In this document: one piece after another, positions 56,901 to 64,000 of the stretch
Numbering within the stretch: the first letter of the stretch is position 1
How the letters are laid out: every line of letters starts with the position of its first letter
Assembly: GCF_017654505.1 (NCBI RefSeq)
Contig: NC_054559.1
Location: 6,607,281 to 6,671,280 of the forward strand
DNA: 64,000 bases
Direction: 5' to 3'
Source of the DNA: Polyodon spathula
Lineage: Eukaryota > Chordata > Actinopteri > Acipenseriformes > Polyodontidae
The notes under the pieces: generated by a model
What the model was told of the DNA's origin: nothing
Database searches by the model: none
Seen by the model: the letters and a program-made list of their open reading frames with translations, nothing else
Program-made: the position numbers and the translations under genes

Positions 56901-59419
56901 AGTAGGTGTTTGAGGAGAGGGGGCAGAGCTACAGAGTTTTTTTTTTTTTTTTTATATATATAGATAATCAAGACACAACACAATTTGGCTCAGCTGTCAG
57001 TGTCAAGTTGAGACAAGCACAGGGTGTTCAGGTCAAGACTGAGGTGTTAAGGGTCAGTGAATTGTGCTTAACTGCAGCCAGTACCATTGTCATTGTAAGT
57101 CACTATTCACTATGGCCTTCACAGCAACTAACACAATCTCAAGTACAAAGCTAATATTGAAAAAGTAGAGCTGAGATCTAAGTTACCTGGTTCATGTTAA
57201 GATTCAGTGTCCTGCTGTATTTGTCACTGTACTGTGTGCTCCTTGTGACAAATACAGCACTGAACTACTGTAGTGTGCTCCTTGTTGAGTGCTGTATTTG
57301 TCACTGTACTGTGTGCTCCTTCTTCAGTGCTGCATTTGTTACTGTACTGTGTGCTCCTTGTTCAGTGCTGCATTTGTTACTGTACTGTGTGCTCCTTCAG
57401 TGCTGCATTTGTTACTGTACTGTGTGCTCCTTGTTCAGTGCTGCATTTGTTACTGTACTGTGTGCTCCTTGTTCAGTGGTGTATTTGTTACCGCTCTGTA
57501 CTGTGTGCTCCTTGTTGAGTGCTGTATTTGTCACTGTACTGTGTGCTGCTTGTTCATTCTTGCCTGCTTCTTTCTCAACCACAGACGCAATGACGAAACA
57601 CCTGGCAGTGGAATGGGGACCGAACAACATCCGAGTGAACAGCCTGGCTCCAGGGCCCATCTCTGGCACAGAGGGGTACCGTAGACTGGGTAAGGCAGGA
57701 CTCTGCTACTGTGTGTGCGGCTGCTGGGTTAAAACAGGTAAAACCCACGCATCAAGGATGGATGCATTAGTTAGGCCCCCTGTTTGCTCATTAACAAGAC
57801 AGGACAGTCAAACAAATGTACAGCATACTCCAAGGTTAAGGCCACATCCATGGCTGTATTACATTTTAAATCCTTTATGTATTTTGTATTTACTTCATGT
57901 AACAATCAACCCTTAGCTGTCCATTTATTCAGCGCTTGTTAGGTGCGTCAGGTCCAATTTATTTTCACACACGCTGTTTAATTTACACCAGCTGTTTAAC
58001 AGGTTAAAAAGGCCCTGCATAGCAAAAGGACATCCAGCCAAGCCCCACCCCTTGTTTGCTGTATTTTTCACATCCCTCTTTATAGACGTGCATACTGATA
58101 AATCCTCTCCTGATCACTCGTTTTATCACCAAACTCCTCAATAATGTGATCAAAGTCTATTTTATTACATCTCAAAAAGTTCTACAAATGACTCTGATAT
58201 TGTTTGAGCGCTGGATGCGAAAGCAGCTATCACCTTTGTTTGTGTCCGTGTTATCTCTGTGGTGCAGGGGCTTTGGGTATTGCTCAGATACGACCCTTTT
58301 TTTTGACTTCATTCGGCTCCTATCAGTCTCACTCGGCCATTGAAAAGTTCTTTGCTTTTTCTGGAGAAAAAATGACTAGAGACTTGTGCTTGATGTCTTT
58401 TTGGTGTCGGACAGGGTCCGACATCAGACTGGAAAAGGAAAATTGTAATGTCGGACCTGGTCCGACATAGGACCACAAAGGGTTAATAGTTCCTTAAGTG
58501 CTTTAATTGTGGCAGTCATCAGATGCTCCACTGATGTGCTTGAAAATCAGATTGAATAAGTTAATGAAAGGATTGCACCTAAAAACTCAGTGTTCCCTTT
58601 CCATTGTTAGTAAGCATGGCAAAAAATAAACTAAGCAGAAACAGTGAGAGAGAATCATAGAATGCACATAATAGGACAGGCAGAAAATGAACATTATTGC
58701 ACCATGAAATGTGGTAACAGATTTTTTTATCTTTTTTTTTTCTTTTGATTTAATCACTTGTAATATGTTTAAGTGTTCAGAGGCTGCCTCTAATCGAGTT
58801 GAGAGTGCACATTCTCTTGCACTGCTTATATGAAAGGCCTGACAAAGGAGACTGTTGAAGAAATGGCGGCCACTGAACACTTTAAATATACATAGGTATG
58901 TCTGGTTAAAGCAAGTGCAGTCATGTTTAAACGCATTTAATGAGCACTAAAGCTGTCTTTTGTACTCTGGTTACATCTTTCTTTTAATGTCTTTGCTACT
59001 GTTTAGTCAGCTTTTTAGTTTTAATAAAAAATGTATTTAATTTTATGTTTTACAGCTCTTTTAACCAAAAAGGTTGGACAGCTCTAATAAATAATATTCC
59101 TTTAACCTTTGTGTTCTTTGTTCTCTCCACCCTTGTACACTTCTGTATCTCTCTTGCTCTGTTCTCTCCACCCTTGCACATTTCTGACTCTTCCTTGACA
59201 GGTGGTTTGTCTGCGGAGGCCGCTGGTCACTTCCACACCATCCCCCTGCAGCGGGCAGGCAACAAAACTGAGATCGCCCACAGCGTGCTGTACCTGGCCA
59301 GCAGCGCCGCCTCCTATGTGACTGGAGCCTGTCTGGTGGTGGATGGAGGCAGCTGGCTCACCTCAGCAAACAGCCTCCCTGCGCTCCTGGGTATAACCTC
59401 CCAATCTGCTAAACTCTGA
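47907..59419 (+). CDS. decr2: Peroxisomal 2,4-dienoyl-CoA reductase (decr2)
   Basis: An NADPH-dependent short-chain dehydrogenase/reductase that reduces 2,4-dienoyl-CoA in peroxisomes, allowing beta-oxidation of polyunsaturated fatty acids such as docosahexaenoic acid. Coding exons: 47907-47992, 50480-50548, 50993-51044, 53668-53803, 54658-54782, 56795-56888, 57585-57689 and 59202-59419. They total 885 nt, or 294 residues (human 292). Seen: Rossmann nucleotide loop ITGGGSGIG (residues 35-43), NNAAGNF (114-120), Asp139 and Lys184 at the positions of the human catalytic Asp and Lys, [12 protein letters not shown] (207-218), and C-terminal AKL, a type-1 peroxisomal signal. This subfamily lacks the usual SDR Tyr-x3-Lys pair. 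There is no frameshift, and all introns are GT-AG. Probably functional. Confidence 0.97.
48430..48800 (+). repeat. Possible hAT 5' fragment in decr2 intron
   Basis: ATG at 48454 gives [20 protein letters not shown] before a stop. A short N-terminal Q-x2-I-x2-FF motif is common at the start of hAT-derived proteins of the KIAA1586/ZMYM kind. There is no zinc finger after it. Weak evidence. Confidence 0.25.
48801..50479. other. decr2: decr2 intron, unassigned
   Basis: AT-rich intron. TAGGGCTGTCACTAC at about 49036 and AAATTCCCATCCCTTA at about 49931 look like hAT tips but do not match each other, so I do not call an element. Confidence 0.55.
50480..50548 (+). CDS. decr2: decr2 coding exon 2
   Basis: 69 nt after TCCTCCTCCACAG, followed by GTAGGG. 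It encodes [19 protein letters not shown]. The T-G-G-G-S-G-I-G loop binds the NADPH diphosphate. Confidence 0.95.
50993..51044 (+). CDS. decr2: decr2 coding exon 3
   Basis: 52 nt after CTTGTGTTCCAG, followed by GTCAGT. It encodes [17 protein letters not shown], which includes the Ser-Arg pair that in this family selects NADPH over NADH. Confidence 0.94.
51452..52058 (+). mobile_element. TTAA miniature element copy 3 (most complete)
   Basis: 607 bp between TTAA (51448-51451) and ATAA (52059-52062). The left end is CCCTTTGCAGTCCTATGTC and the right end, in complement, is CCTTTTGCAGTCCATTTATT. Near the left end are two copies of a GTCGGACC/GGTCCGAC palindrome, eroded here (GTCAGACCAAGTCCGAC and GTCGGACCCTGTCCAAC). 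No open frame of note. It is inserted into Tc1 copy D. Confidence 0.85.
52126..53040 (+). pseudogene. Tc1 transposase pseudogene (copy D)
   Basis: Starts [18 protein letters not shown] at 52126 (first helix-turn-helix). The hinge and second DNA-binding part follow ([35 protein letters not shown]). After frameshifts near 52480 it continues with a TDES motif at about 52540 (first Asp) and RPDGRQHVW; the glycine-rich GGGSVMVW segment is largely lost near 52650. Then come [35 protein letters not shown] (second Asp, about 52785) and LSSIEHLWD (Glu, about 52890), ending [10 protein letters not shown] at 53040. Several frameshifts are present. The [10 protein letters not shown] and IEHLWD motifs mark the clade. 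Confidence 0.85.
53071..53667. other. decr2: decr2 intron, unassigned
   Basis: AT-rich sequence between Tc1 copy D and the next exon. Nothing recognised. Confidence 0.6.
53668..53803 (+). CDS. decr2: decr2 coding exon 4
   Basis: 136 nt after GTTTTTTGTTAG, followed by GTCAGT. It encodes [35 protein letters not shown] and the first base of Asn115. The LSLDVR segment is the adenine-side loop of the Rossmann fold. Confidence 0.95.
53973..54440 (-). repeat. Retroposon 3' tail with (TTGA)n
   Basis: On the minus strand, TAAAGTGCTTTGTGATGGTG and GTCCACTATGAAAGGCGCTA are followed by A/T-rich sequence and (TTGA)n (53973-53996). A body, a conserved GCGCT-type end and a short tandem tail are typical of L2/CR1-like LINE or SINE 3' ends. 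The body to the right repeats CATAATAC(A/T)T motifs from 54068 to 54230. The upstream limit is uncertain. Confidence 0.55.
54658..54782 (+). CDS. decr2: decr2 coding exon 5
   Basis: 125 nt after TAACCTTGTAG, followed by GTACAG. It encodes [19 protein letters not shown] and [19 protein letters not shown]. Asp139 (in EIDTMG) aligns with the Asp proposed as catalytic in human DECR2. Confidence 0.95.
54940..55868. repeat. Probable hAT remnant in decr2 intron
   Basis: The left edge reads TAGGAATAGGCACATGTAAT and the complement of the right edge reads TAGAGATGGGCATTTCCATA, plausible diverged hAT tips. No matching 8-bp duplication was found. Inside, 55514-55783 holds a short open frame ([16 protein letters not shown]) that vaguely recalls BED-hAT linker text. 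Low certainty. Confidence 0.35.
55869..56794. other. decr2: decr2 intron, unassigned
   Basis: Contains CAGGGCTTGAATTTCAATGC at about 55924, similar to the hAT-like tip seen at 29307, without a partner. The rest is unassigned. Confidence 0.5.
56795..56888 (+). CDS. decr2: decr2 coding exon 6
   Basis: 94 nt after TGGTTCTCTGCAG, followed by GTAAGG. It encodes [20 protein letters not shown] and [11 protein letters not shown]. Lys184 is the conserved active-site Lys. The position four before it is Ala, not the Tyr of classical SDR enzymes, as expected for DECR. Confidence 0.95.
57211..57560. repeat. 38-bp minisatellite beside decr2 exon 7
   Basis: About nine copies of a 38-bp unit containing TGCTGCATTTGTTACTGTAC and TGTGTGCTCCTTGTTCAG, ending about 25 bp before the exon. 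The unit is pyrimidine-leaning and may extend the acceptor's tract. One partial unit is inverted: GTGACAAATACAGCAC at 57245-57260 is the exact complement of GTGCTGTATTTGTCAC at 57289-57304. The array makes a 240-codon open frame that is an artefact. Confidence 0.9.
57585..57689 (+). CDS. decr2: decr2 coding exon 7
   Basis: 105 nt after TTTCTCAACCACAG, followed by GTAAGG. It encodes [18 protein letters not shown] and [17 protein letters not shown]. The P-G-P-I-S-G-T segment is the nicotinamide/substrate loop of this family. Confidence 0.95.
57910..58482 (-). mobile_element. TTAA miniature element copy 4
   Basis: 573 bp: CCCTTAGCTGTCCATTTATT on the left after TCAA (mutated TTAA), GACCACAAAGGG on the right before TTAA (58483-58486). 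Near the right end it has the intact 17-nt palindrome GTCGGACCTGGTCCGAC (about 58450-58466). It lies in the last decr2 intron and runs opposite to copy 3. Confidence 0.85.
58487..59201. other. decr2: Last decr2 intron, unassigned part
   Basis: AT-rich sequence followed by a CT-rich stretch before the acceptor, with a tandem duplication of TGTTCTCTCCACCCTTG (about 59118 and 59160). No element recognised. Confidence 0.55.
59202..59419 (+). CDS. decr2: decr2 last coding exon
   Basis: 218 nt after TCTTCCTTGACAG. It encodes [37 protein letters not shown] and SQSAKL, with TGA at 59417-59419. V-D-G-G is the conserved C-terminal SDR motif. AKL is a working variant of the SKL peroxisome signal and is shared with human DECR2. 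Confidence 0.96.
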
Positions 59420-60330
59420 CCCCCTGCCTGTTCCTCCAGGTGTGTACTGCTGTCCTGGGCACACACCATCCAGTAACACTGAGCTCCTAGCAGGCAGGCC
59501 TGGGGAGTTGGAAATGGATTGTTTAGACTAGTGCTCATTATTAAGGTGCAGGGTGATGACAGTACTGGAGAGCTGAGAATGCAATGTTTAGTGCTCATGA
59601 ATATCAGTACGCACATAGGGATGTTTGCAACATTTTGCCACAATTGGCAGGCTGCGGGCGCTTAAACCTTCTCCCTACTTGACACGCTTTTCCCACTACT
59701 GTTGAGAACTTTGTGGATACCACTTTCCATCACTGGGTCCTTTGAACTGACATGGCGGCAATGGAATCTGCTTCAAATTACTTTTTCTACTAACCTCTCT
59801 CCTTCAAGTTGCCAGAAGTCTGTTGATTTCCTTGTTCTGGTAAGTGGCATGTCTCCATGGCTACCAGTAGAGTAAAATATAATCCAAAATATCCGGGGAC
59901 GTCATTAGCCATTCCTGAAATAGGGAAGCAAGAGAAATGTCAGGTTTTAGCAACTTCAGCCTGAGCAGGTAATCTCAAAACACCCACCTCAGCTGCTCAG
60001 AAATTCAGTAAAACTCATGTCCGGACCCACTCGGAGCAATTGCAAACATCATGTAAATGTAACAGGACAGTGAAAAACTGTTGATGTCTTTTGAAGTTTA
60101 GTTTTGTGTGCAATGAGATTGTCTGTCTGTTTTCACATTCTTCACTGTGGGATAGGTGAATGGAACGCTCACTACCTTTGGTTAATTCTAGAGTCTGGTG
60201 TACTGAAGCATTTTCTTCTTATTCAAGCCAAATGTTCGCTCTGGTAAAATATTTTAATTTTTTTTTTTTTTTTTTCAGAGCTCTGGTCATCTGGAATGAA
60301 AAATGACAAATAAAGAACAAGAGAAGTCTA
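59420..60330 (+). other. decr2: decr2 3' UTR
   Basis: Runs from the stop to AATAAA at 60308-60313, giving a 3' UTR of about 0.9 kb. Earlier signals may also be used; none closer to the stop looked strong. Confidence 0.55.
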
Positions 60331-60599
60331 TAAAATCATTAAGCACAAAAATAATTAGTTTGTTACTGTTAATTTCCAACATTCAACTAAGGGGCAGTAT
60401 TAAGGACAACTACATTTTGGATGCCCCACTCAGCCCTATTCAACTTCTTACAAGACCTTAAATCCATTCAGTGATAATAAAACATTTACTAAAATGAAGT
60501 AGTGCTAAAAACACTTCCCACTTCAGGATTTCTCACTAAAGGTGTAGGTTTATTTTCTGTACTTAATTGAAATTCTTGCTTTTCAATTTTACTTGCTGG

Positions 60600-61170
60600 T
60601 GGGTGACGTCAGACCACGAAGTAGAGACAGACTCAGTACTGCGGGGTTGAGACGCAAGTGCGCTCTTTATTAACAATTCACATTAGATAATAGAAACAAA
60701 ACGGCACGATGGCCAAAATAAATGTACACAAATAAAACAAATATGGTGCTGGTGCAACTCCAGTACATGTAGCAATTGTTTGTCTTTATACTTCTGTCTC
60801 TCCTTCTCCAGACAACACTTTCTCCCGTCAGCCAAAACTGCTGGTGTGTGTGACTTATTTATTTAGGCTGGTCTTCCCTGGGGACTCCAAAGTGGCGTCG
60901 CATTGGCTCTGGCGCTCCTGTGGTTTAGGGAGGTAAAACCAGCAGGGATTGTTTCTCCTTGCTCTACACAGTGAACTCTGCGGGACAGGCACCCAGTGAG
61001 CTCACAGCGGCCCCCTGCAGCACTGGCCTTTGTCCTCCAGAGGTCGTCAGCTTGCTGACTTCCACTCTCGAGCTCGTGGCTGTAAAAGGAAGCTGGCTTG
61101 GTCATGAGATCAGAGGACGCCCACTGAATCTTCAGGTCTCCTGAGCCCTGTGGGGAACTGCTGCAGTGAG
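60600..61170. repeat. GC-rich block, possible solo LTR or repeat
   Basis: About 570 bp with higher GC than its surroundings, starting TGGGTGACGTCAGACCACGA, with GCGCTCTTTATTAAC and several AATAAA-like strings on the minus strand. It lacks long open frames. It could be the 3' LTR or a solo LTR of a minus-strand retroelement, but I found no matching second copy, tRNA primer site or target duplication. Confidence 0.3.
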
Positions 61171-62090
61171 GAAAAAAGTGATTGGGCATTCCAAATTTGG
61201 AGAAAATCGGAAGAATAATTATAATTGGATATAATTAAAAAAAAAAAAAAAAAAAAGTGCTTTTATCTTTGCCCACATTGATAAATAATGCCCATTGTGG
61301 TTCATTTTTTATTATTTAAAATGCACATACCCAGGGCCATAACCAGAGCTGACCTTCGACTGAGGTCAAACTTTCAAGCTAAAACTGGCAGTATCAGAGC
61401 TAGTTCCGGCCATGCATATACTATATCTGACTGATGACAGATAATCACTGATACAGGGAGACGATTCTGCTATAAGGGGTTGGAACGATGTAGCTGCTGT
61501 AAGAATATATACACAACTGCTAACACAATTTTATTTCTAAATGCATCTTGTGTCCTTTTACAATAGTAACTTTTCCTGTGTTATTTATTCATATAAGAAA
61601 AACAGCCAAGTTGAAAAAACTGAACAGCTGTATGAATGTGATATATACAAAATGAGGAGTATTATAGAACACAAATGGGGCTAAAACGCACCCCACACCA
61701 TTCATTCATAAGTACAAACTTGGCACTTTCTGAAAAATTCTGTGCTTAAAAACTACTGTCCTAATAGTATCTTTCTAAACCAAACAAAAAAAAAGCCCTG
61801 CATATCCTGTATATGTTACGAAGGTGAAAGTTCTCATCATATAAAGTCTGGAGACTGTTAATGCAAACTGCAAAGCAACATAAGTCAATAACTCTTTAGC
61901 CACCTTGGATGATGATTGAAATTTCATGACCTGTATTTTTTAAAACAAATTGTCTCCCAGCAAAACAACACCAACCTAAAGTTATTCTATTCACACATGA
62001 TATTAAAAAGACAAGAAGAAAATAACTTATACATATGAATAAATAGATGGGTTTATACCTTCATTGAGACATTCATTTGGTTCACTGCTA
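61171..62090. other. Intergenic, unassigned
   Basis: AT-rich sequence with a 20-nt A-run at about 61237-61256. No gene or element recognised. Confidence 0.6.
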
Positions 62091-62099
62091 CTGAAGTTA

Positions 62100-62280
62100 A
62101 TGCTGAGGCTGGGGAGATGCGACAGTTGGAACTGGTAAGACTGGTGCTGACACTGCTGGGAGTGGTAACACTGGTGCTGACTGGTAAGTGGGGCTGCTCC
62201 TGCTGGGAATGGTAACACTGGTGCTTCTGCTACTGCTGGGACTGGTAAGGCTGGTGCTGCCACTGCTGGGACTGTATGAT
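62100..62280. repeat. GC-rich minisatellite (CTGGTGCTG/CTGGTAAG units)
   Basis: Repeats of GGGACTGGTAAGGCTGGTGC and ACTGCTGGGAGTGGTAACAC in irregular register over about 180 bp. The minus strand reads as Pro/Ala/Ser-rich text in two frames, an artefact of the repeat. Confidence 0.85.
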
Positions 62281-62520
62281 GTCATGATTAAAAACACTGA
62301 TTTAGAAGGCTTTACTTTAAATAGAGTTTGCCAATCCTCCTATGGCCTGATCTATTGAAACACTGTAACACTTCATCCTGGGACACCTCCTTGTCTCTGA
62401 ACATAATGGGACAAGGCCATTCAATCTATTTTCACCCATATTGCTGTAAAACTGAGATGTGAAAGTAACAAAAAGTAAATAATATAATGCAAACTCATCT
62501 ATTAACAAAAAACAGCATAC

Positions 62521-62652
62521 CTTAAATTGAAATTCATTTTAAGCTAGGGTACACAATATTTTTATTCGATCTGTGTACAAAGAAACAGCTTCCCTAAAAT
62601 TGAAATTTATTTTATGCTAGGGTATGCAAGATCTTTATTTGAGCTGTGTACT
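62521..62652. repeat. Tandem duplication, two ~58-bp units
   Basis: Unit 1 at 62521-62578 and unit 2 at 62594-62651 share AAATTGAAATT, TTTTA-GCTAGGGTA and TTTTTATT-GA-CTGTGTAC in the same order with about 85% identity by eye. The duplication lies just left of the retroelement pol region. Confidence 0.7.
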
Positions 62653-62699
62653 TTTGCTCCACAGTTTATTTAAATATGGTTTATATGAACTTTGCAAGT

Positions 62700-64000
62700 A
62701 AAGGTGTCAATCATTCCCTGTCACCGACAGTGAAAGGACTGTGGGCCCAGTGGCCCGGATTAGCAATCCAAGGGGGAGTGCTGCAACGTTGTTGGCTTGA
62801 GCCGGCAACTGAAAAGCAGCAGTGGCAGGTGGTGGTTCCAAAGGGGCTGCGAGAGGAGCTGCTTGCAAGGTGCCACGGTGCTCCGGGCACTGGGCATTTC
62901 AGTGTGACTAAGACATTGTGCCGCCTCGGTCAGGCCTTCTACTTGGGCCAGTGCCAGCGAGATGTTGAGGATTACTGTCGCCGCTGCGATGCCTGCACAG
63001 CCCGGAAGGGGCCTCAAGGCCAATCCAGGGCTCCCTTACAAGAGTATCAGGTTGGAGCTCCCATGGTGCGGGTTGCTGTGGACGTGCTGGGCCCCTTTCC
63101 ACGCTCAACCAGAGGTAACCGGTTTGTATAGGTGGCCGTTGACTACTTTACTAAGTGGCCAGAGGCATACACAATACCGGATCAAGAGGCGGAGACCATG
63201 AGTGAGGCCCTGATCGAAGGGTTTTTCAGCAGGTTTGGTATTCCGGAGGAGCTGCACTCCAATCAGGGTCGAAACTTTGAGTCAAAAGTCTTCCAGGAAA
63301 TATGCAACCGTTTGGGAATTCAGAAGACCCGCACTACCCCTCTGCACTCCCAGAGCAACGGTTTAGTTGAAAGGTTTAATCGCACTCTGGGGGTCCAACT
63401 GACCCTCACCACTGGCCAGGATCAAAACGACTGGGACATTCAGTTACCCTTGGTTTTGCTGGCCTGTCGCACCGCCATCCAAGAGTCAACTGCCTGTACC
63501 CACCTCTTTGCTCATGCTCGGGCGGGAGCTCCGCACACCCTCGGAAGTCACCTTTGGCTGCCCACCAGATGCCCCAGATGCACCCACAGGGCGTGAGTAT
63601 GCCAGAAGACTCCAAGACCGCCTGGAAGTGGCCCACACTTTCACCCGCAGGCACCTACAAGCTGCGGATGTATGCCAGAAAAGGAATTACAACCTCCGCA
63701 GTAAGGGACGCCACTTTGACGCTGGAGACAAGGTCTGGGTATTTAGTACGAAGAGGTAGAGGGACCGCTGCCCTAAGCTGGAGAGCAAGTGGCTCGGGCC
63801 TTGTGAAGTCATAGAGCAGGTGAGTGAGATGGTCTATTGGGTTCAGCTGCCACCCTGGAGCCGGTCTGTAGTGCTCAATCGAGACCAGCTGGCTCCTTAC
63901 CTGGGCCGAGCCTCAGCCTCCCCCACCCCGGCTTCTTCCCCCAATCTCTCAGTGCCCTTGTTACTTTCACCGACCGCAACCCCCGTGCCAGCGCCCCTTG
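62700..64000 (+). pseudogene. Ty3/gypsy-type integrase region, broken, runs off edge
   Basis: The 3' part of a retrotransposon pol gene. Integrase inserts the cDNA copy into host DNA. Seen in order: the H-H-C-C zinc-binding domain (CHGAPGTGHFSVTKT at about 62872, CRRCDAC at about 62977), the start of the catalytic core (VAVDVLGPFPRSTRG, first Asp), an in-frame TAG at 63129-63131, VAVDYFTKWPEAYT, FGIPEELHSNQGRNFES (the second Asp position reads Asn), NGLVERFNRT (Glu present), a frameshift near 63500, and a GPY/F-like KWLGPCEVIEQ at about 63787 after another stop (63757-63759). The Pro-rich text at the end may lead to a terminal domain outside the window. Damaged and inactive as read. Confidence 0.88.

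Noticed and set aside
57194..57916. 240-codon open frame rich in Cys/Leu
   Set aside because: It is produced by the 38-bp minisatellite, changes content with register, and runs through decr2 exon 7 in the wrong frame.

Overview
This is vertebrate nuclear DNA: introns are long, splice sites are GT-AG, the background is AT-rich, and transposons are abundant. Four diverged Tc1 copies and a short dispersed motif common in fish genomes point to a ray-finned fish. I suspect a non-teleost such as a sturgeon or paddlefish, but the sequence alone does not prove this. Two host protein genes lie head-to-tail on the + strand. Everything else I could identify is mobile-element debris, simple repeats or unassigned intron and intergenic sequence. 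There are no prokaryotic features: no operons, CRISPR arrays or rRNA.

Region 1 (1 to about 32.3 kb) is the 3' part of xpo6 (exportin-6, the exporter of profilin-actin). Twenty exons encode 989 residues and the stop. Every exon joins the next in frame. The start codon and about the first 130 residues lie off the left edge. Its introns hold a Tc1 copy (6.6-8.1 kb), a second, broken Tc1 (15.3-16.3 kb), a 42-bp minisatellite (21.3 kb), a three-level transposon nest (22.0-26.7 kb: piggyBac transposase inside a BED-finger hAT inside a TTAA-flanked miniature element), a second miniature copy ending 51 bp before an exon, and a hAT-like fossil (29.3-31.2 kb).

Region 2 (32.3 to about 44.8 kb) is intergenic. 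It has a Tc1 copy with long terminal repeats (37.1-38.6 kb), a hAT remnant (39.3-39.8 kb), a decayed CR1/L2-like LINE on the minus strand whose first protein shows a GDS-esterase signature (40.7-43.7 kb), and a CT tract.

Region 3 (about 44.8-60.3 kb) is decr2 (peroxisomal 2,4-dienoyl-CoA reductase). A probable promoter and non-coding first exon at about 44.84-44.98 kb is followed by eight coding exons for a complete 294-residue protein ending in the peroxisome signal -AKL. Its introns carry another hAT fossil, a Tc1 copy split by a TTAA miniature element, a retroposon tail, a 38-bp minisatellite with one inverted unit beside exon 8, and another miniature-element copy.

Region 4 (60.3-64 kb) holds a possible solo LTR, a GC-rich minisatellite, a short tandem duplication, and a broken Ty3/gypsy-type integrase region that runs off the right edge.

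The two host genes act separately: xpo6 in nuclear export, decr2 in peroxisomal oxidation of unsaturated fatty acids. I found no convincing new gene system. The most informative features are the nested insertions, which give relative dates, and the widespread TTAA miniature family with a 17-nt palindrome.
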